From Acetobacter cibinongensis (GTDB lineage: Bacteria; Pseudomonadota; Alphaproteobacteria; Acetobacterales; Acetobacteraceae), in the NCBI RefSeq assembly GCF_000963925.1, contig NZ_BAMV01000008.1, forward strand, positions 124,001 to 188,000: DNA of 64,000 bases, read 5' to 3'. Under the pieces are notes generated by a model that had not been told where the DNA came from, ran no database searches, and saw only the letters and a program-made list of their open reading frames with translations. The position numbers were made by a program, and so were the translations under genes. Positions within the stretch are counted from its first letter, which is position 1. Each line of letters opens with the position of its first letter. Positions 25,889-34,069 of the stretch are shown here, piece after piece.

Positions 25889-26308
25889 ATGGCATACTGG
25901 CTGGTAAAAAGTGAGCCCGATGCTTTTAGCTGGGACGAACAGGTAGCCAACGGGGTTGAACCCTGGACCGGGGTAAGAAACCATCAGGCCAAGAAAAATC
26001 TTGCCAGCATGAAGGTGGGGGATAAGGCCTTTTTCTACCATTCCAACGTGCAGAGAGCCATTGTTGGTGTGGTGGAGATTGTGCGGGAAGCCTACCCTGA
26101 CCCAACGGCAGAAAGCGGACAGTGGGTGTGTGTGGATGTCAAAACGGTAGAGGCTGTGCCGCTGCCTGTAACACTGGCAACCATTAAACAGACGCCAGAA
26201 CTGGAAGATATGGCGTTGATACGCCAGTCTCGCCTGTCGGTCTGCGCGGTCTCAGCAGAGCACTGGCGTATTCTGTCCCGTATGGGTGGGCTGAAAACAC
26301 CAGCCTAG
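25889..26308 (+). CDS. EVE domain protein
   Basis: A 139-residue protein consisting of one EVE domain (PUA-like fold), recognised from YWLVKSEPDAFSWDE, GVRNHQAKKNL, MKVGDKAFFYHSN, IVGVVEIVREAYPDPT and LEDMALIRQSRLSVCAV. EVE domains bind modified nucleobases, and standalone members are thought to act on RNA or modified DNA. The gene is three bases after yciI and is closed by a strong bidirectional terminator. The specific ligand is not predictable. Confidence 0.92.
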   Translation: MAYWLVKSEPDAFSWDEQVANGVEPWTGVRNHQAKKNLASMKVGDKAFFYHSNVQRAIVGVVEIVREAYPDPTAESGQWVCVDVKTVEAVPLPVTLATIKQTPELEDMALIRQSRLSVCAVSAEHWRILSRMGGLKTPA

Positions 26309-26316
26309 TTTTATAA

Positions 26317-26348
26317 GCACAGGCACCCGGTTTATGGGGTGCCTGTGC
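26317..26348. terminator. Bidirectional terminator between EVE and DUF442 genes
   Basis: GCACAGGCACCC (26317-26328) pairs perfectly with GGGTGCCTGTGC (26337-26348). TTTTATAA precedes it on the plus strand, giving a T-rich tail in the minus direction. It lies between convergent genes. Confidence 0.75.
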
Positions 26349-26357
26349 ACGGCAGGC

Positions 26358-26696
26358 TCAGCCTTGTGTGGCAAGCGTCCACAACTGGCCAGCGCGGTTG
26401 CCCGAGCGACAATAGCTGAAGACTGGCCCCGGCAGTGTGTTCAGTGCTTCCTGCATCTCAATGACCGCATCGGATGACGGTGCCTGACCGCCCACAACCG
26501 GAATGGCAATAAAAGACAGACCAGCGGCCTGCGCAGCTTCTGCCACGGTTTGTGCTGTGGGCTGGCCGGGGTCTTCATGGTCCGGGCGTGTGCAGATAAT
26601 GGTCTTGAACCCGGCATCACGGATGGCAGGAATGTCCTGAACCGTGATTTGGGGAGCAACCACAAAACTGTCTGAGAGAGCGCGATAGGCAACCAT
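26358..26696 (-). CDS. DUF442 (TIGR01244) phosphatase-like protein
   Basis: A 112-residue cytoplasmic protein of the family related to the N-terminal part of BLH (beta-lactamase-like hydrolase) proteins. It begins with YRALSDSFVVAPQITVQDIPAIRDAGFKTII (a family hallmark, split by short loops), then CTRPDHEDPGQP, and has the tyrosine-phosphatase-like loop FSYCRSGNRAGQLW. Related proteins act in sulfide metabolism or have unknown roles. The ATG follows AGGA with eight bases of spacing. It is a single gene. Confidence 0.85.
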   Translation of the reverse strand: MVAYRALSDSFVVAPQITVQDIPAIRDAGFKTIICTRPDHEDPGQPTAQTVAEAAQAAGLSFIAIPVVGGQAPSSDAVIEMQEALNTLPGPVFSYCRSGNRAGQLWTLATQG

Positions 26697-26732
26697 TGTT
26701 TATATCCTGACTAGAGTGGAAAAGCGGACGGC

Positions 26733-27416
26733 TTAGCCACGAATGAAGTAAAGATCCGAATACAGGTTTTTCAAAGCAGCCTTGGTGGCCATGCACCGGC
26801 GGACAAGGTGGGCCCGCAGATCAAAAGCAGCTTTCTGCACCATGGGGTCTTTGATAGTGGAACTGATTTCCGGGTGGCGTGCAATGCAGGCTTTAAGTTC
26901 CGGCTCGTTCAGGTTCAGCCCGGAATTAATTTCCTTCATGGTGTCATTGTAGTCTTTTTCTACAAAGGCATCAGAGTACCATTCCGTCAGAGCAGACTGG
27001 GTTTTGCCCTGCTTGACCAGATAGGTGAAGGTCAGAAAGCCGGTTTCTGGCGCGGCATTGCCAACCTTTATGGTCATGCGGCAGGAGCGGCGGGAATAAG
27101 GCGGCACATTAATATCCGGCATGGCTGTTGCCGCCGTAACCTGTACAGGGGGCAGGGCCGCAGCAGGAGCGTTTGTAACGCTTTTCTGGCCGTTATCTTC
27201 ATCCCGCGCACGCTGCCATGCTTCAGCCAGAAGGCCATTATAGCGTGGGGAATAGCAATAATCTGACCCGGTCTGGGCAGATTTCAGTGCGTCTTGCTCA
27301 GCTTTTTCCTGCGGCGTGAGCGCGCAGGCCGTTACGCTCAGGAGCGTTAAAACACAGCCTGCATGCAGGGCTGTGCGGAAACGCAGGGGGAGGGAAGAGC
27401 GTCGTGGCTCTGGCAT
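26733..27416 (-). CDS. Putative lipoprotein of unknown function
   Basis: A 227-residue exported protein with an N-terminal basic stretch, a hydrophobic helix (HAGCVLTLLSVTAC) and a lipobox ending at Cys32. The mature part contains several cysteines (SDYCYSP, SRRSCRMTIKV, KACIARH, VRRCMATK), a central beta-rich stretch (GFLTFTYLVKQGK) and a helical C-terminus. No family is recognised. AGGAG seven bases upstream of the ATG supports the start. It lies 36 bases upstream of the DUF442 gene on the same strand, so the two may be co-transcribed. Confidence 0.7.
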   Translation of the reverse strand: MPEPRRSSLPLRFRTALHAGCVLTLLSVTACALTPQEKAEQDALKSAQTGSDYCYSPRYNGLLAEAWQRARDEDNGQKSVTNAPAAALPPVQVTAATAMPDINVPPYSRRSCRMTIKVGNAAPETGFLTFTYLVKQGKTQSALTEWYSDAFVEKDYNDTMKEINSGLNLNEPELKACIARHPEISSTIKDPMVQKAAFDLRAHLVRRCMATKAALKNLYSDLYFIRG

Positions 27417-27791
27417 GACTCGACTCCTGTTGTGGCACCGTGGGCGCAGAGAAAAAACACGGTTTAGTTCTGTAAAACCTTCGGGCGGTGGTTACAATGC
27501 CATTGCCTGCGCCTGCTGCAATGCAGATACCTGACAGGGCAAAGGGAGTAGCGTGGTACCCCGCCGTTCCCCCGAATTTGTAAGGTGCGTCCTGTTTGCG
27601 CAGTGTGAAACTTATTGCGCCGCCACGCTTTTATGAGAAACACGCAGAGCATATGCTCTGCCAGCACGTTGTGTCTCTTTAAGCAGTGATATGATAGAGA
27701 CATGACAACCGGATATGAGAGAGCAGCGCACACCCTGCGCCGCTGGTCGATATGGCGGTAGCGTGGCGGCCATGAAAGAGAAGAGGCACAA
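27417..27791. other. Divergent intergenic region with a 16-base palindrome
   Basis: 375 bases between the lipoprotein gene (minus) and the EcsC gene (plus). No convincing gene is present. It holds a perfect palindrome CAGAGCATATGCTCTG (27645-27660), a possible operator or hairpin, and promoters for both flanking genes must lie here, though I cannot place them with confidence. Confidence 0.5.
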
Positions 27792-28610
27792 ATGAGCACC
27801 AATGACACAGCCAGCAGCGATATGGTCTCACTCAAGCTTAGTGGCCAGGACCTGACCGAGCTTGAAAACGCACTGGCACGGGTTGAGGCTGGTAAAGGGG
27901 TGCTTGTGCGGCTGGCAGACCTTATGGGCGGTGCTGTTGGCCATGCCGCACGCCTCGGGCTGCGTGGGTTGGGCATGGCTCCCAGCTTTGAAAGCAAACT
28001 TCAGGGCCTTGCCGAAAGCGCCATTGCCCGCGCGTTTGATGTATCCGTTCTGGGTATGCGCTCTGTTGATGACAGCCCGGCGGAGCTGAATGCATGGCGT
28101 ACCCCAGCCTTGCAGGCAGCCGTTGCGGTTTCAGGTGCTGTCGGCGGCTTTGCTGGTCTGGCTGGTCTGGCCCCGGATATTGGCTTCACCACGCTTACCA
28201 TCATGCGGGAAATTGCACGCATTGCGCGGGAGGAAGGGGAAGACCTGTCAGACCCGGACGCCCGTATCGCCTGCCTTGAAGTCTTCGCCCTCCGCGCTTT
28301 CCCCAATGCGCGTTCTGAAGAAGAAAACGAGCTTGGCTATTTCTCGGCTCGTGCCCTGCTGCGTGGCCGTCCCGTGGTCATGCTGATCTCTGAAGTGGCG
28401 TCTCACTACGGGTTGGCTCTTGGTCACAAAATCTCGCTTCAGCTCATGCCAGTTGCAGGTGCGTTGTGTGGCGCGTCTCTCAACACAGCATTTTTAAACC
28501 ATTATCAGGCCCTGGCGCGGGCGCACTTCACTATCCGCCGTCTGGAGCGTGAGCATGGTCCTGTTGTGCGGGATACCGCCATTGCCATGCGGAGCCAGCC
28601 ACGGAGCTAA
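27792..28610 (+). CDS. EcsC family protein
   Basis: A 272-residue protein of the EcsC family. Evidence: an N-terminal helical region (LENALARVEAGKGVLVRLADLMGG, with a break), an Ala/Gly-rich hydrophobic centre (AVAVSGAVGGFAGLAGLAPDIGFTT), LTIMREIARIAREEGEDLSDPDARIACLEVFAL, and a C-terminal amphipathic segment. The family is named after the third protein of a Bacillus ABC transporter operon, but alphaproteobacterial members are usually solitary and of unknown function. GAGAAGAGG precedes the ATG. A hairpin follows the stop. Confidence 0.88.
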   Translation: MSTNDTASSDMVSLKLSGQDLTELENALARVEAGKGVLVRLADLMGGAVGHAARLGLRGLGMAPSFESKLQGLAESAIARAFDVSVLGMRSVDDSPAELNAWRTPALQAAVAVSGAVGGFAGLAGLAPDIGFTTLTIMREIARIAREEGEDLSDPDARIACLEVFALRAFPNARSEEENELGYFSARALLRGRPVVMLISEVASHYGLALGHKISLQLMPVAGALCGASLNTAFLNHYQALARAHFTIRRLEREHGPVVRDTAIAMRSQPRS

Positions 28611-28622
28611 CGTTTTTTGAGC

Positions 28623-28662
28623 AGCCATTGCCTGCTGTTTTGTATGGCAGGAGGCAATGGCT
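28623..28662 (+). terminator. Possible terminator hairpin after the EcsC gene
   Basis: AGCCATTGCCTGC (28623-28635) pairs with GCAGGAGGCAATGGCT (28647-28662), with one three-base irregularity. A T run lies before the hairpin (TTTTTT at 28612-28617), not after it, so the role is uncertain. Confidence 0.4.
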
Positions 28663-28711
28663 CTGCCGTCTCTTCCGCTAGTCGGGAACACCGGAGTGAC
28701 TGTTTCAGCAA

Positions 28712-29764
28712 ATGTGGGAAAAGCTTGCTCTAACTCTGCCCCTTATTCAGGCCCCTATGGCAGGGGTTGCGACACCTGCCTTGGCGGCGGCGGTCTCCAA
28801 TGCCGGTGGGCTTGGTTCCTTGGGGCTGGGTGCCTCAACAGTGGAGCAGGCCCGGCAGATGGTTGCTGCCCTTAAAGCACAAACGCGCGGCCCGTTTAAT
28901 CTAAACGTGTTTATTCACGCAGCACCACAGAGAGATCTGGCGCAGGAACTGGCGTGGTTGAAACAGGCCTCGCCCGTGTTTGAAAAATTTGGTGCCACGC
29001 CTCCATCAGCATTGCAGGAAATTTACACCAGTTGTCTGGATAACCCGGACATGGTTCGCCTGCTTGTGGAAGAAAGACCGGCGGTCGTCAGCTTTCATTT
29101 TGGTGTGCCGTCTGCGGACCTCTGTACGGCCTTGAAAGCAGAGGGTATTCTCCTGTTGGCAACGGCCACCTGCGTGCAGGAGGCTCGGTTACTGGAGAAA
29201 GCTGGCATTGACGCCATTATCGCCCAAGGCTTTGAAGCCGGAGGCCATAGGGGCATGTTTGACCCCCAAAGCCCGGATGACCAACTGAGCACTTTGGTGC
29301 TTACCCGTTTGCTGGTGCGGGCCTGTCAGGTTCCCATTATTGCAGCGGGCGGCATTATGGATGGGTACGGAGTGGCGGCAGCACGGGCATCAGGCGCAAT
29401 GGCGGCCCAGCTCGGCACTGCGTTTATCGGGTGTCCTGAATCCGCTGCGGATGCAGCGTACCGCGCTGCCTTGACCGGTCCAGGCGCTTACCATACCCGC
29501 ATGACACCGGTGATCTCGGGCAGACCCGCACGCACCTTGCCAAACATGTTTATGGAACATTTTGGTGAACGGCCTGCGCATCAAGTCCCAGCCTACCCCG
29601 TGGCTTACGATGCTGCCAAAGCTTTGCATGCGGCAGCCAAAAATCATGGCGAATTCGGGTTTGCGGCACAGTGGGCGGGGCAAGGTGCGCCGCTGGCACG
29701 TACCTTACCTGCGGCAGAACTGGTGGCTGTGCTCATGCAGGAGGCCGGAGGGGTAGCCTTGTGA
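28712..29764 (+). CDS. Nitronate monooxygenase
   Basis: An FMN-dependent TIM-barrel enzyme that oxidises toxic nitronates such as propionate 3-nitronate. The 350-residue protein starts LPLIQAPMAGVATPALAAAVSNAGGLGSLG, the FMN-site opening of the family. It carries GFEAGGHRG with the catalytic His179, then the phosphate-binding strands IIAAGGIMDGYGVAAARASGAMAAQLGTAFIGC (split by loops) and a C-terminal region with NMFMEHF. The ATG at 28712 is the first start consistent with the barrel, although GGAG is about 15 bases upstream. Likely a single gene; the physiological substrate is not known. Confidence 0.9.
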   Translation: MWEKLALTLPLIQAPMAGVATPALAAAVSNAGGLGSLGLGASTVEQARQMVAALKAQTRGPFNLNVFIHAAPQRDLAQELAWLKQASPVFEKFGATPPSALQEIYTSCLDNPDMVRLLVEERPAVVSFHFGVPSADLCTALKAEGILLLATATCVQEARLLEKAGIDAIIAQGFEAGGHRGMFDPQSPDDQLSTLVLTRLLVRACQVPIIAAGGIMDGYGVAAARASGAMAAQLGTAFIGCPESAADAAYRAALTGPGAYHTRMTPVISGRPARTLPNMFMEHFGERPAHQVPAYPVAYDAAKALHAAAKNHGEFGFAAQWAGQGAPLARTLPAAELVAVLMQEAGGVAL

Positions 29765-29836
29765 CGCGTAGGTACGCACCGCAAGGTTACGTTTTTTTCG
29801 CCCTGTAACATCAGCGGGTAAACATCAGGCTTGTCG

Positions 29837-30019
29837 TTAGCCTTTTTGATTTATTCCCGCTGGCTTTGTTTCATCAATTACAACAGTTGCTACCAGCGCA
29901 AACAGCAGCATCAGCCCTGCTATAATTTCTGCGGTCAAATGGTAATGGGGGGCACAGAACCTCAAAACCCCCGCCAGAACAATGCCAATAACGCAGGCAA
30001 GGCGCAGTGTCATTTGCAT
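29837..30019 (-). CDS. Small two-helix membrane protein
   Basis: A 60-residue frame with two hydrophobic helices (LRLACVIGIVLAGVLRF near 5-21 and AEIIAGLMLLFALVATVVI near 30-48) and a short polar tail. AGGAG lies about 11 bases before the ATG. It sits between the nitronate monooxygenase gene and the hydroxyacid dehydrogenase on the same strand as the latter, 39 bases downstream of its stop. No family is recognised. It could be real or chance; the two clean helices and the ribosome site favour real. Confidence 0.5.
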   Translation of the reverse strand: MQMTLRLACVIGIVLAGVLRFCAPHYHLTAEIIAGLMLLFALVATVVIDETKPAGINQKG

Positions 30020-30058
30020 GGTGGGGGTGTTCTCCTGTGCCAGTCTTGTTTGTAGCGC

Positions 30059-31033
30059 TTATGCTGTAACCGGCGAGGGGAGTGGTGTGCCCGCTGCCAT
30101 GGCCGCAACATTATCAAGCGCTAACATACACATTGCTGTCCGGGTTTCCACTGTTGCGCTGCCAACGTGGGGGGTCATGAACACATTAGGTAAAGCCAGA
30201 ATGCGGGGGTCGGGGTTGGGTTCGTTCTGGTAAACGTCCAGACCGGCACCGGCCAGTTGCCCGGAGCGCAAGGCATCTATCAAGGCGCGTTCATCAATAA
30301 GGGAGCCACGGGCGGCATTAACCAGCACGCTACCGCGCGGGAGCAGCCCCAATGTACGCGCAGTCATGAGCGGTGGGCCGTTAGGGGCACCGGGCATGTG
30401 CAGTGTGAGGATGTTGCATTTGGGCAGCATATCCTCAAGGTTGGCATAATATGTAGCACCTTGTTCCTGCGCGGCATCAAGCTGGCGGCGGTTATGGTAC
30501 AGAACGGTCATGCCAAACCCGCGGGCGCGCTGTGCAACAGCCTGCCCAATGCGGCCCATGCCAACAATGCCAAGTGTCTTGCCACTCACGCGATGGCCCA
30601 GCATCTCATCCATACCCAGGGTATGGCCCCAGCCTTTCTTCATGAGGGTGTAATATTCCGCTGCCCTGCGGCAGGCGGCAATAATCAGCATCATGGTCAG
30701 GTCGGCGTTGCAGTCGGTCAGCACATCCGGAGTGTTGGAGACCGCAATGCCGCGGGCCAGCAGGGCCGGTACGTCAAGATGGTCCAGACCCACGCTCACC
30801 GTTGCAACCAGTTTTACGCAGTCTGGCAGGGCTGCAACATCCTCTCCTTTCAACGGAGCATGATGGGTAACAAGGATGGCTGAGGGCTGGAAATCACGCG
30901 CCAGTTTGAGGATGGCCGCCGTATCCAGCGGCGCGGCAGGAGACGGGGGCGCCTGAAATTCCGTCTCAATGCGTTTTTCAGCAGCGGACAGCAGGCGAAT
31001 GGAGCGGATAAGGCGCGGTTTATCAGCAGACAT
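30059..31033 (-). CDS. D-isomer-specific 2-hydroxyacid dehydrogenase
   Basis: A 324-residue NAD(P)-dependent cytoplasmic enzyme that reduces 2-oxoacids such as glyoxylate or hydroxypyruvate. The Rossmann motif is GIVGMGRIGQAVAQRARGFG. The catalytic Arg is in NAARGSLID, the Glu in YQNEP and the His in TPHVGSAT. NRR after the second strand (LYHNRRQ) suggests NADPH preference. The ATG at 31033 (MSADKPRL) follows AGGAC; the upstream extension from 31087 looks non-coding. Divergent from aat, which starts about 190 bases away. Family sure; substrate inferred (glyoxylate/hydroxypyruvate reductase-like). Confidence 0.9.
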   Translation of the reverse strand: MSADKPRLIRSIRLLSAAEKRIETEFQAPPSPAAPLDTAAILKLARDFQPSAILVTHHAPLKGEDVAALPDCVKLVATVSVGLDHLDVPALLARGIAVSNTPDVLTDCNADLTMMLIIAACRRAAEYYTLMKKGWGHTLGMDEMLGHRVSGKTLGIVGMGRIGQAVAQRARGFGMTVLYHNRRQLDAAQEQGATYYANLEDMLPKCNILTLHMPGAPNGPPLMTARTLGLLPRGSVLVNAARGSLIDERALIDALRSGQLAGAGLDVYQNEPNPDPRILALPNVFMTPHVGSATVETRTAMCMLALDNVAAMAAGTPLPSPVTA

Positions 31034-31220
31034 GAGCAGTCCTGAAAAAGAAGGTAAGATTGAGTTTTTGCACAGCCACGCTAGCATGGTGCTTATAAAA
31101 GATCATGGGACGGCATAACTAGAAAGGAAAGGGCTTGGGCGCGCTCTTTCGTCAACACTATCGTGACTGGTTGCATGGCAGCGCAAAACACAAACGCAGA
31201 TTGGGGAGCAGGAAGGCAGC

Positions 31221-31874
31221 ATGGCAGAGCAGGGGGTAACGCCGGAAATCTTACTGGGTGCCTATGCCGCTGGCCTGTTCCCAATGGCTGCGAGTGCTGA
31301 AGACCCGGAACTGCAATGGTATGACCCGGACCCCCGTGGCATTTTGCCGCTGGAGGGTTTCCATTTGCCCAAACGGTTGCAGCGGACAGTTCTGTCTGAC
31401 CGGTTTGAGGTCACAACGGATCAGGATTTTCCGGGCGTTATGAAGGGCTGTGCCACCCCGGCACCGGGGCGGGAGGACACATGGATCAATCAGGAAATTT
31501 TCCGGTTGTTCTGTGCCCTGAACCAGATGGGGTATGCGCATAGTGTGGAGTGTCGGCAAAATGGGGCGTTGGTTGGGGGGTTGTACGGCGTAGCGTTGGG
31601 CGGTGCCTTTTTTGGTGAGAGCATGTTCAGCCGCGCAACAGATGCCTCAAAGGTGGCTTTGGTGCATCTTGTCGCCCGCCTGCGGTTGCAGGGGTTTTTG
31701 GTGCTGGACACACAGTTTGGTACAGACCATCTCTCTCGTTTTGGTGGCGTTGAAATCCCGGCGGATGACTATAAGGCAACGCTGGAACGGGCTGTCCAGA
31801 TGCTGCCATGTTGGCGTAATACAGTACCGGACGATATGCTAAGAGCCGAAATAAAGGCCATGCGGAGTGGGTGA
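31221..31874 (+). CDS. aat: Leucyl/phenylalanyl-tRNA-protein transferase
   Basis: Aat adds Leu or Phe from tRNA to proteins with N-terminal Lys or Arg, marking them for ClpS/ClpAP degradation (N-end rule). The 217-residue protein has the family core: [74 protein letters not shown] and [26 protein letters not shown] precedes the ATG at a good distance. All conserved stretches are present. Confidence 0.97.
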   Translation: MAEQGVTPEILLGAYAAGLFPMAASAEDPELQWYDPDPRGILPLEGFHLPKRLQRTVLSDRFEVTTDQDFPGVMKGCATPAPGREDTWINQEIFRLFCALNQMGYAHSVECRQNGALVGGLYGVALGGAFFGESMFSRATDASKVALVHLVARLRLQGFLVLDTQFGTDHLSRFGGVEIPADDYKATLERAVQMLPCWRNTVPDDMLRAEIKAMRSG

Positions 31875-31923
31875 GACACTCACGGCAAGGACCACCAGGC
31901 GATAATAAGGAAACAGACGCGTT

Positions 31924-32790
31924 ATGACACTTAGCCACTTACGCCGGAAGACGGGCCTTCTGACCCGATGCTGCCTTCTGGCAGGCATATCGCTTGGTAT
32001 GGGCGTGACAGTACCGTCCGTAGTTTTTGCGGAAGATGCGCCCGCCGCGTCTTCCATGCCCACACCTGCTGCACCAGCGGCGGAGCACCCCCGCCTTACC
32101 CCGGCGCGGGATGCGATTGTGGATTACATTTTCCAGCCGAAACCTCCGGCAGGAGGGGCTCAAACCGCAACACCCCCTGTGGCCACGCCTGAGCGGCATG
32201 TGCAGGTTCTGTTCTCGGGTGATGGCGGGCTGATGCGCATTCGCTACCTGAAAGACATGACAAACGATAACTCGCGTGGCTCGGTTATTATCAACCGTGC
32301 GGCGCAAGAGGTTATTATCATTCGGGATGACCAGAAAATTTACACCCGTCTGGTGCAGCAGGATGTGGCGCGTAATTCGTTCCTGCTGGATATGTCCATG
32401 CAGTTTACCCGCAAAGGGGCTTCTCAGGTTATCGGGCAGGCCTGCACACTCTGGGATGTTCAGAGCGCGCAGGGCAAGGGTACAGCTTGCGTTACGGAAG
32501 ACGGATTTGTGCTTGAGCAGGATGGCGTGGATGTTGATGGGCTGAATGGCCACCTCAAGGCTATCCGCATTTCCTATGATGCTCTGCCCGCAAGCGTGTT
32601 CACTCCGCCCACGGGGTATCAGGAAGTGCGGATCCATGCCCCAAAAGGCGCACCAACGGACGGCGATGGCACGGAGAAAGCTCCCACGGCCCCGTCTATT
32701 CCAGGTGGTGTAGGCCCGACTGCAACCGTACCGTCTGCCCCTACAACCGATACGCAGCCCCCTGTCCCAGCCGATGGGCCGACGCAATGA
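31924..32790 (+). CDS. Exported DUF4412-like protein
   Basis: A 288-residue protein with a long signal peptide (hydrophobic CCLLAGISLGMGVTVPSVVF, ending VFA-ED). The mature part has a low-complexity Ala/Pro start, a beta-rich core (HVQVLFSGDGGLMRIRYL, SVIINRAAQEVIIIRDDQKIY) and the motif ACTLWDVQSAQGKGTACVTEDGFVLE with a probable disulphide. It ends in a long Pro/Thr/Ala-rich tail. This pattern resembles DUF4412 lipoprotein-like folds that may bind lipids, but I am not sure of family membership. The stop overlaps the next gene start by four bases. Confidence 0.68.
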   Translation: MTLSHLRRKTGLLTRCCLLAGISLGMGVTVPSVVFAEDAPAASSMPTPAAPAAEHPRLTPARDAIVDYIFQPKPPAGGAQTATPPVATPERHVQVLFSGDGGLMRIRYLKDMTNDNSRGSVIINRAAQEVIIIRDDQKIYTRLVQQDVARNSFLLDMSMQFTRKGASQVIGQACTLWDVQSAQGKGTACVTEDGFVLEQDGVDVDGLNGHLKAIRISYDALPASVFTPPTGYQEVRIHAPKGAPTDGDGTEKAPTAPSIPGGVGPTATVPSAPTTDTQPPVPADGPTQ

Positions 32791-33437
32791 GGTTTGTGCG
32801 GCTGGGTCGTGCGCTTCCGGCCTGTGTTCTTGCGGGAGCAAGCATGGTGCTGGTGGGGGGTATCACTGTACCTTCCCATGCTCAGACAGGAGCACCCGTC
32901 GCGTCAGGGGCTTCGTCTGACGCCTGCAATCAGACGGCCCCGTGTATTACGCCTTCCACTGATGCTGATGTGCTCTACGAACTGGCGTCCCCTACCGGGG
33001 ATGCTACCATGAAGCAGCGTATGCGGTGGCAGGTTGCCTCTCTGCGGCAACGGTTGGACCCTGAAAATTCTTCTGTTTTCATGGTGACATCGTGGCCTGA
33101 GCATACATTGAGCGTGGTGGATGTGCCCCGGCACAAGCAGAGCACAATGCCAGCCCCAAGCCAGAACCTGACCCCGCCCGGCCATCCCGCCATGATAGGC
33201 ACCTATGCGCGTTTGGGGAGTTCCATAGTGGCGGGGGAAAGCTGCACAGTATGGCGCACAAAGGATACGGACGGACATGCCAATGACGTCTGTTATACGT
33301 CAGACGGCTTGCTGTTGCAGGTCGCGCAAGGGCAGCAGATTACGGTACGCGCCCTGAGCGTAAGCCGAAGCCCGCAGCCTGACTCGGTTTTTGCCATTCC
33401 GGCAGGCCTGCGTCAGGAAGCTCCGGCAACACCCTGA
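32787..33437 (+). CDS. Exported protein, divergent paralogue of the preceding gene
   Basis: A 216-residue protein with a signal peptide (ALPACVLAGASMVLVGGITVPSHA). It shares with its upstream neighbour the order CTVWR...DVCYTSDGLLLQV, matching CTLWD...TACVTEDGFVLE, and a following segment that ends in SVF-(A/T)-(I/P)-P-(A/T)-G. This indicates an old tandem duplication. The start overlaps the upstream stop by four bases. Function unknown; probably a periplasmic partner of the preceding protein. Confidence 0.65.
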   Translation: MRFVRLGRALPACVLAGASMVLVGGITVPSHAQTGAPVASGASSDACNQTAPCITPSTDADVLYELASPTGDATMKQRMRWQVASLRQRLDPENSSVFMVTSWPEHTLSVVDVPRHKQSTMPAPSQNLTPPGHPAMIGTYARLGSSIVAGESCTVWRTKDTDGHANDVCYTSDGLLLQVAQGQQITVRALSVSRSPQPDSVFAIPAGLRQEAPATP

Positions 33438-33481
33438 CATGCAGGCCACCCGGCCCGTATCCGGAACGACAGGGTTGCGGA

Positions 33482-34069
33482 GTGATGATGAGAAGGCAGA
33501 CTAAAGTTCATTCATACGGTGCTATGCTGGCAGTAGTATTAGCCGGTGCTCCCTGCTTTTCTGCTCCGGTTCTGGCGCAGGCACCCGAGCATGGGCCCGT
33601 TGCTGCTAACTTGGCGCCGATTGTTACCGGGCAGGGTGGGGTGTCCGTTTGTCTGACCTCCCAGCAGGACGAACAGGCGACATCTCTGCTGGTTGTACCC
33701 TCCGGGACAGTGTTTGAGGCTTCTACCGGGCCGGGTGGCCACACGGCGCAGGCCTTTGTCACGACCGAGACGGTGACCCTGACCAAGGCTCAGCCCTGTG
33801 GCATTGCCGATGCTTCAACCGTCGTGTCCCACACGCGGCACTGGCTGGTAAACCCGGTCAAGCCTCAGGCGGACACCCAGTTTCATCCGGTAGGAGATGT
33901 AAGCGGCAACGGGGTGGATACCTCCTTTGGGGATGAAGATGAGACGTTGCGTCATGCCATTTCATCCGGCCATCTTCTCGCGCGTGTGCAGGGGAGTTTG
34001 CACGATACGGTGTTTCTGACCGAAAGTGATGCGGATATTGAAGATCCGGACGCGCCCGCCAAGCCCTAA
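33482..34069 (+). CDS. Exported protein of unknown function
   Basis: A 195-residue protein with a signal peptide (YGAMLAVVLAGAPCFSAPVLA-QA). The mature part is short, Thr/Val-rich and acidic at its end (FLTESDADIEDPDAPAKP), with cysteines in VSVCLTSQQ and QPCGIADA. It is third in a run of three exported proteins but lacks the CTxW...CxTxDG motif of the first two. GTG 33482 and ATG 33485 or 33488 are all possible starts. It is convergent with the giant AsmA-like gene, and the two stop codons overlap. Confidence 0.62.
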   Translation: MMMRRQTKVHSYGAMLAVVLAGAPCFSAPVLAQAPEHGPVAANLAPIVTGQGGVSVCLTSQQDEQATSLLVVPSGTVFEASTGPGGHTAQAFVTTETVTLTKAQPCGIADASTVVSHTRHWLVNPVKPQADTQFHPVGDVSGNGVDTSFGDEDETLRHAISSGHLLARVQGSLHDTVFLTESDADIEDPDAPAKP

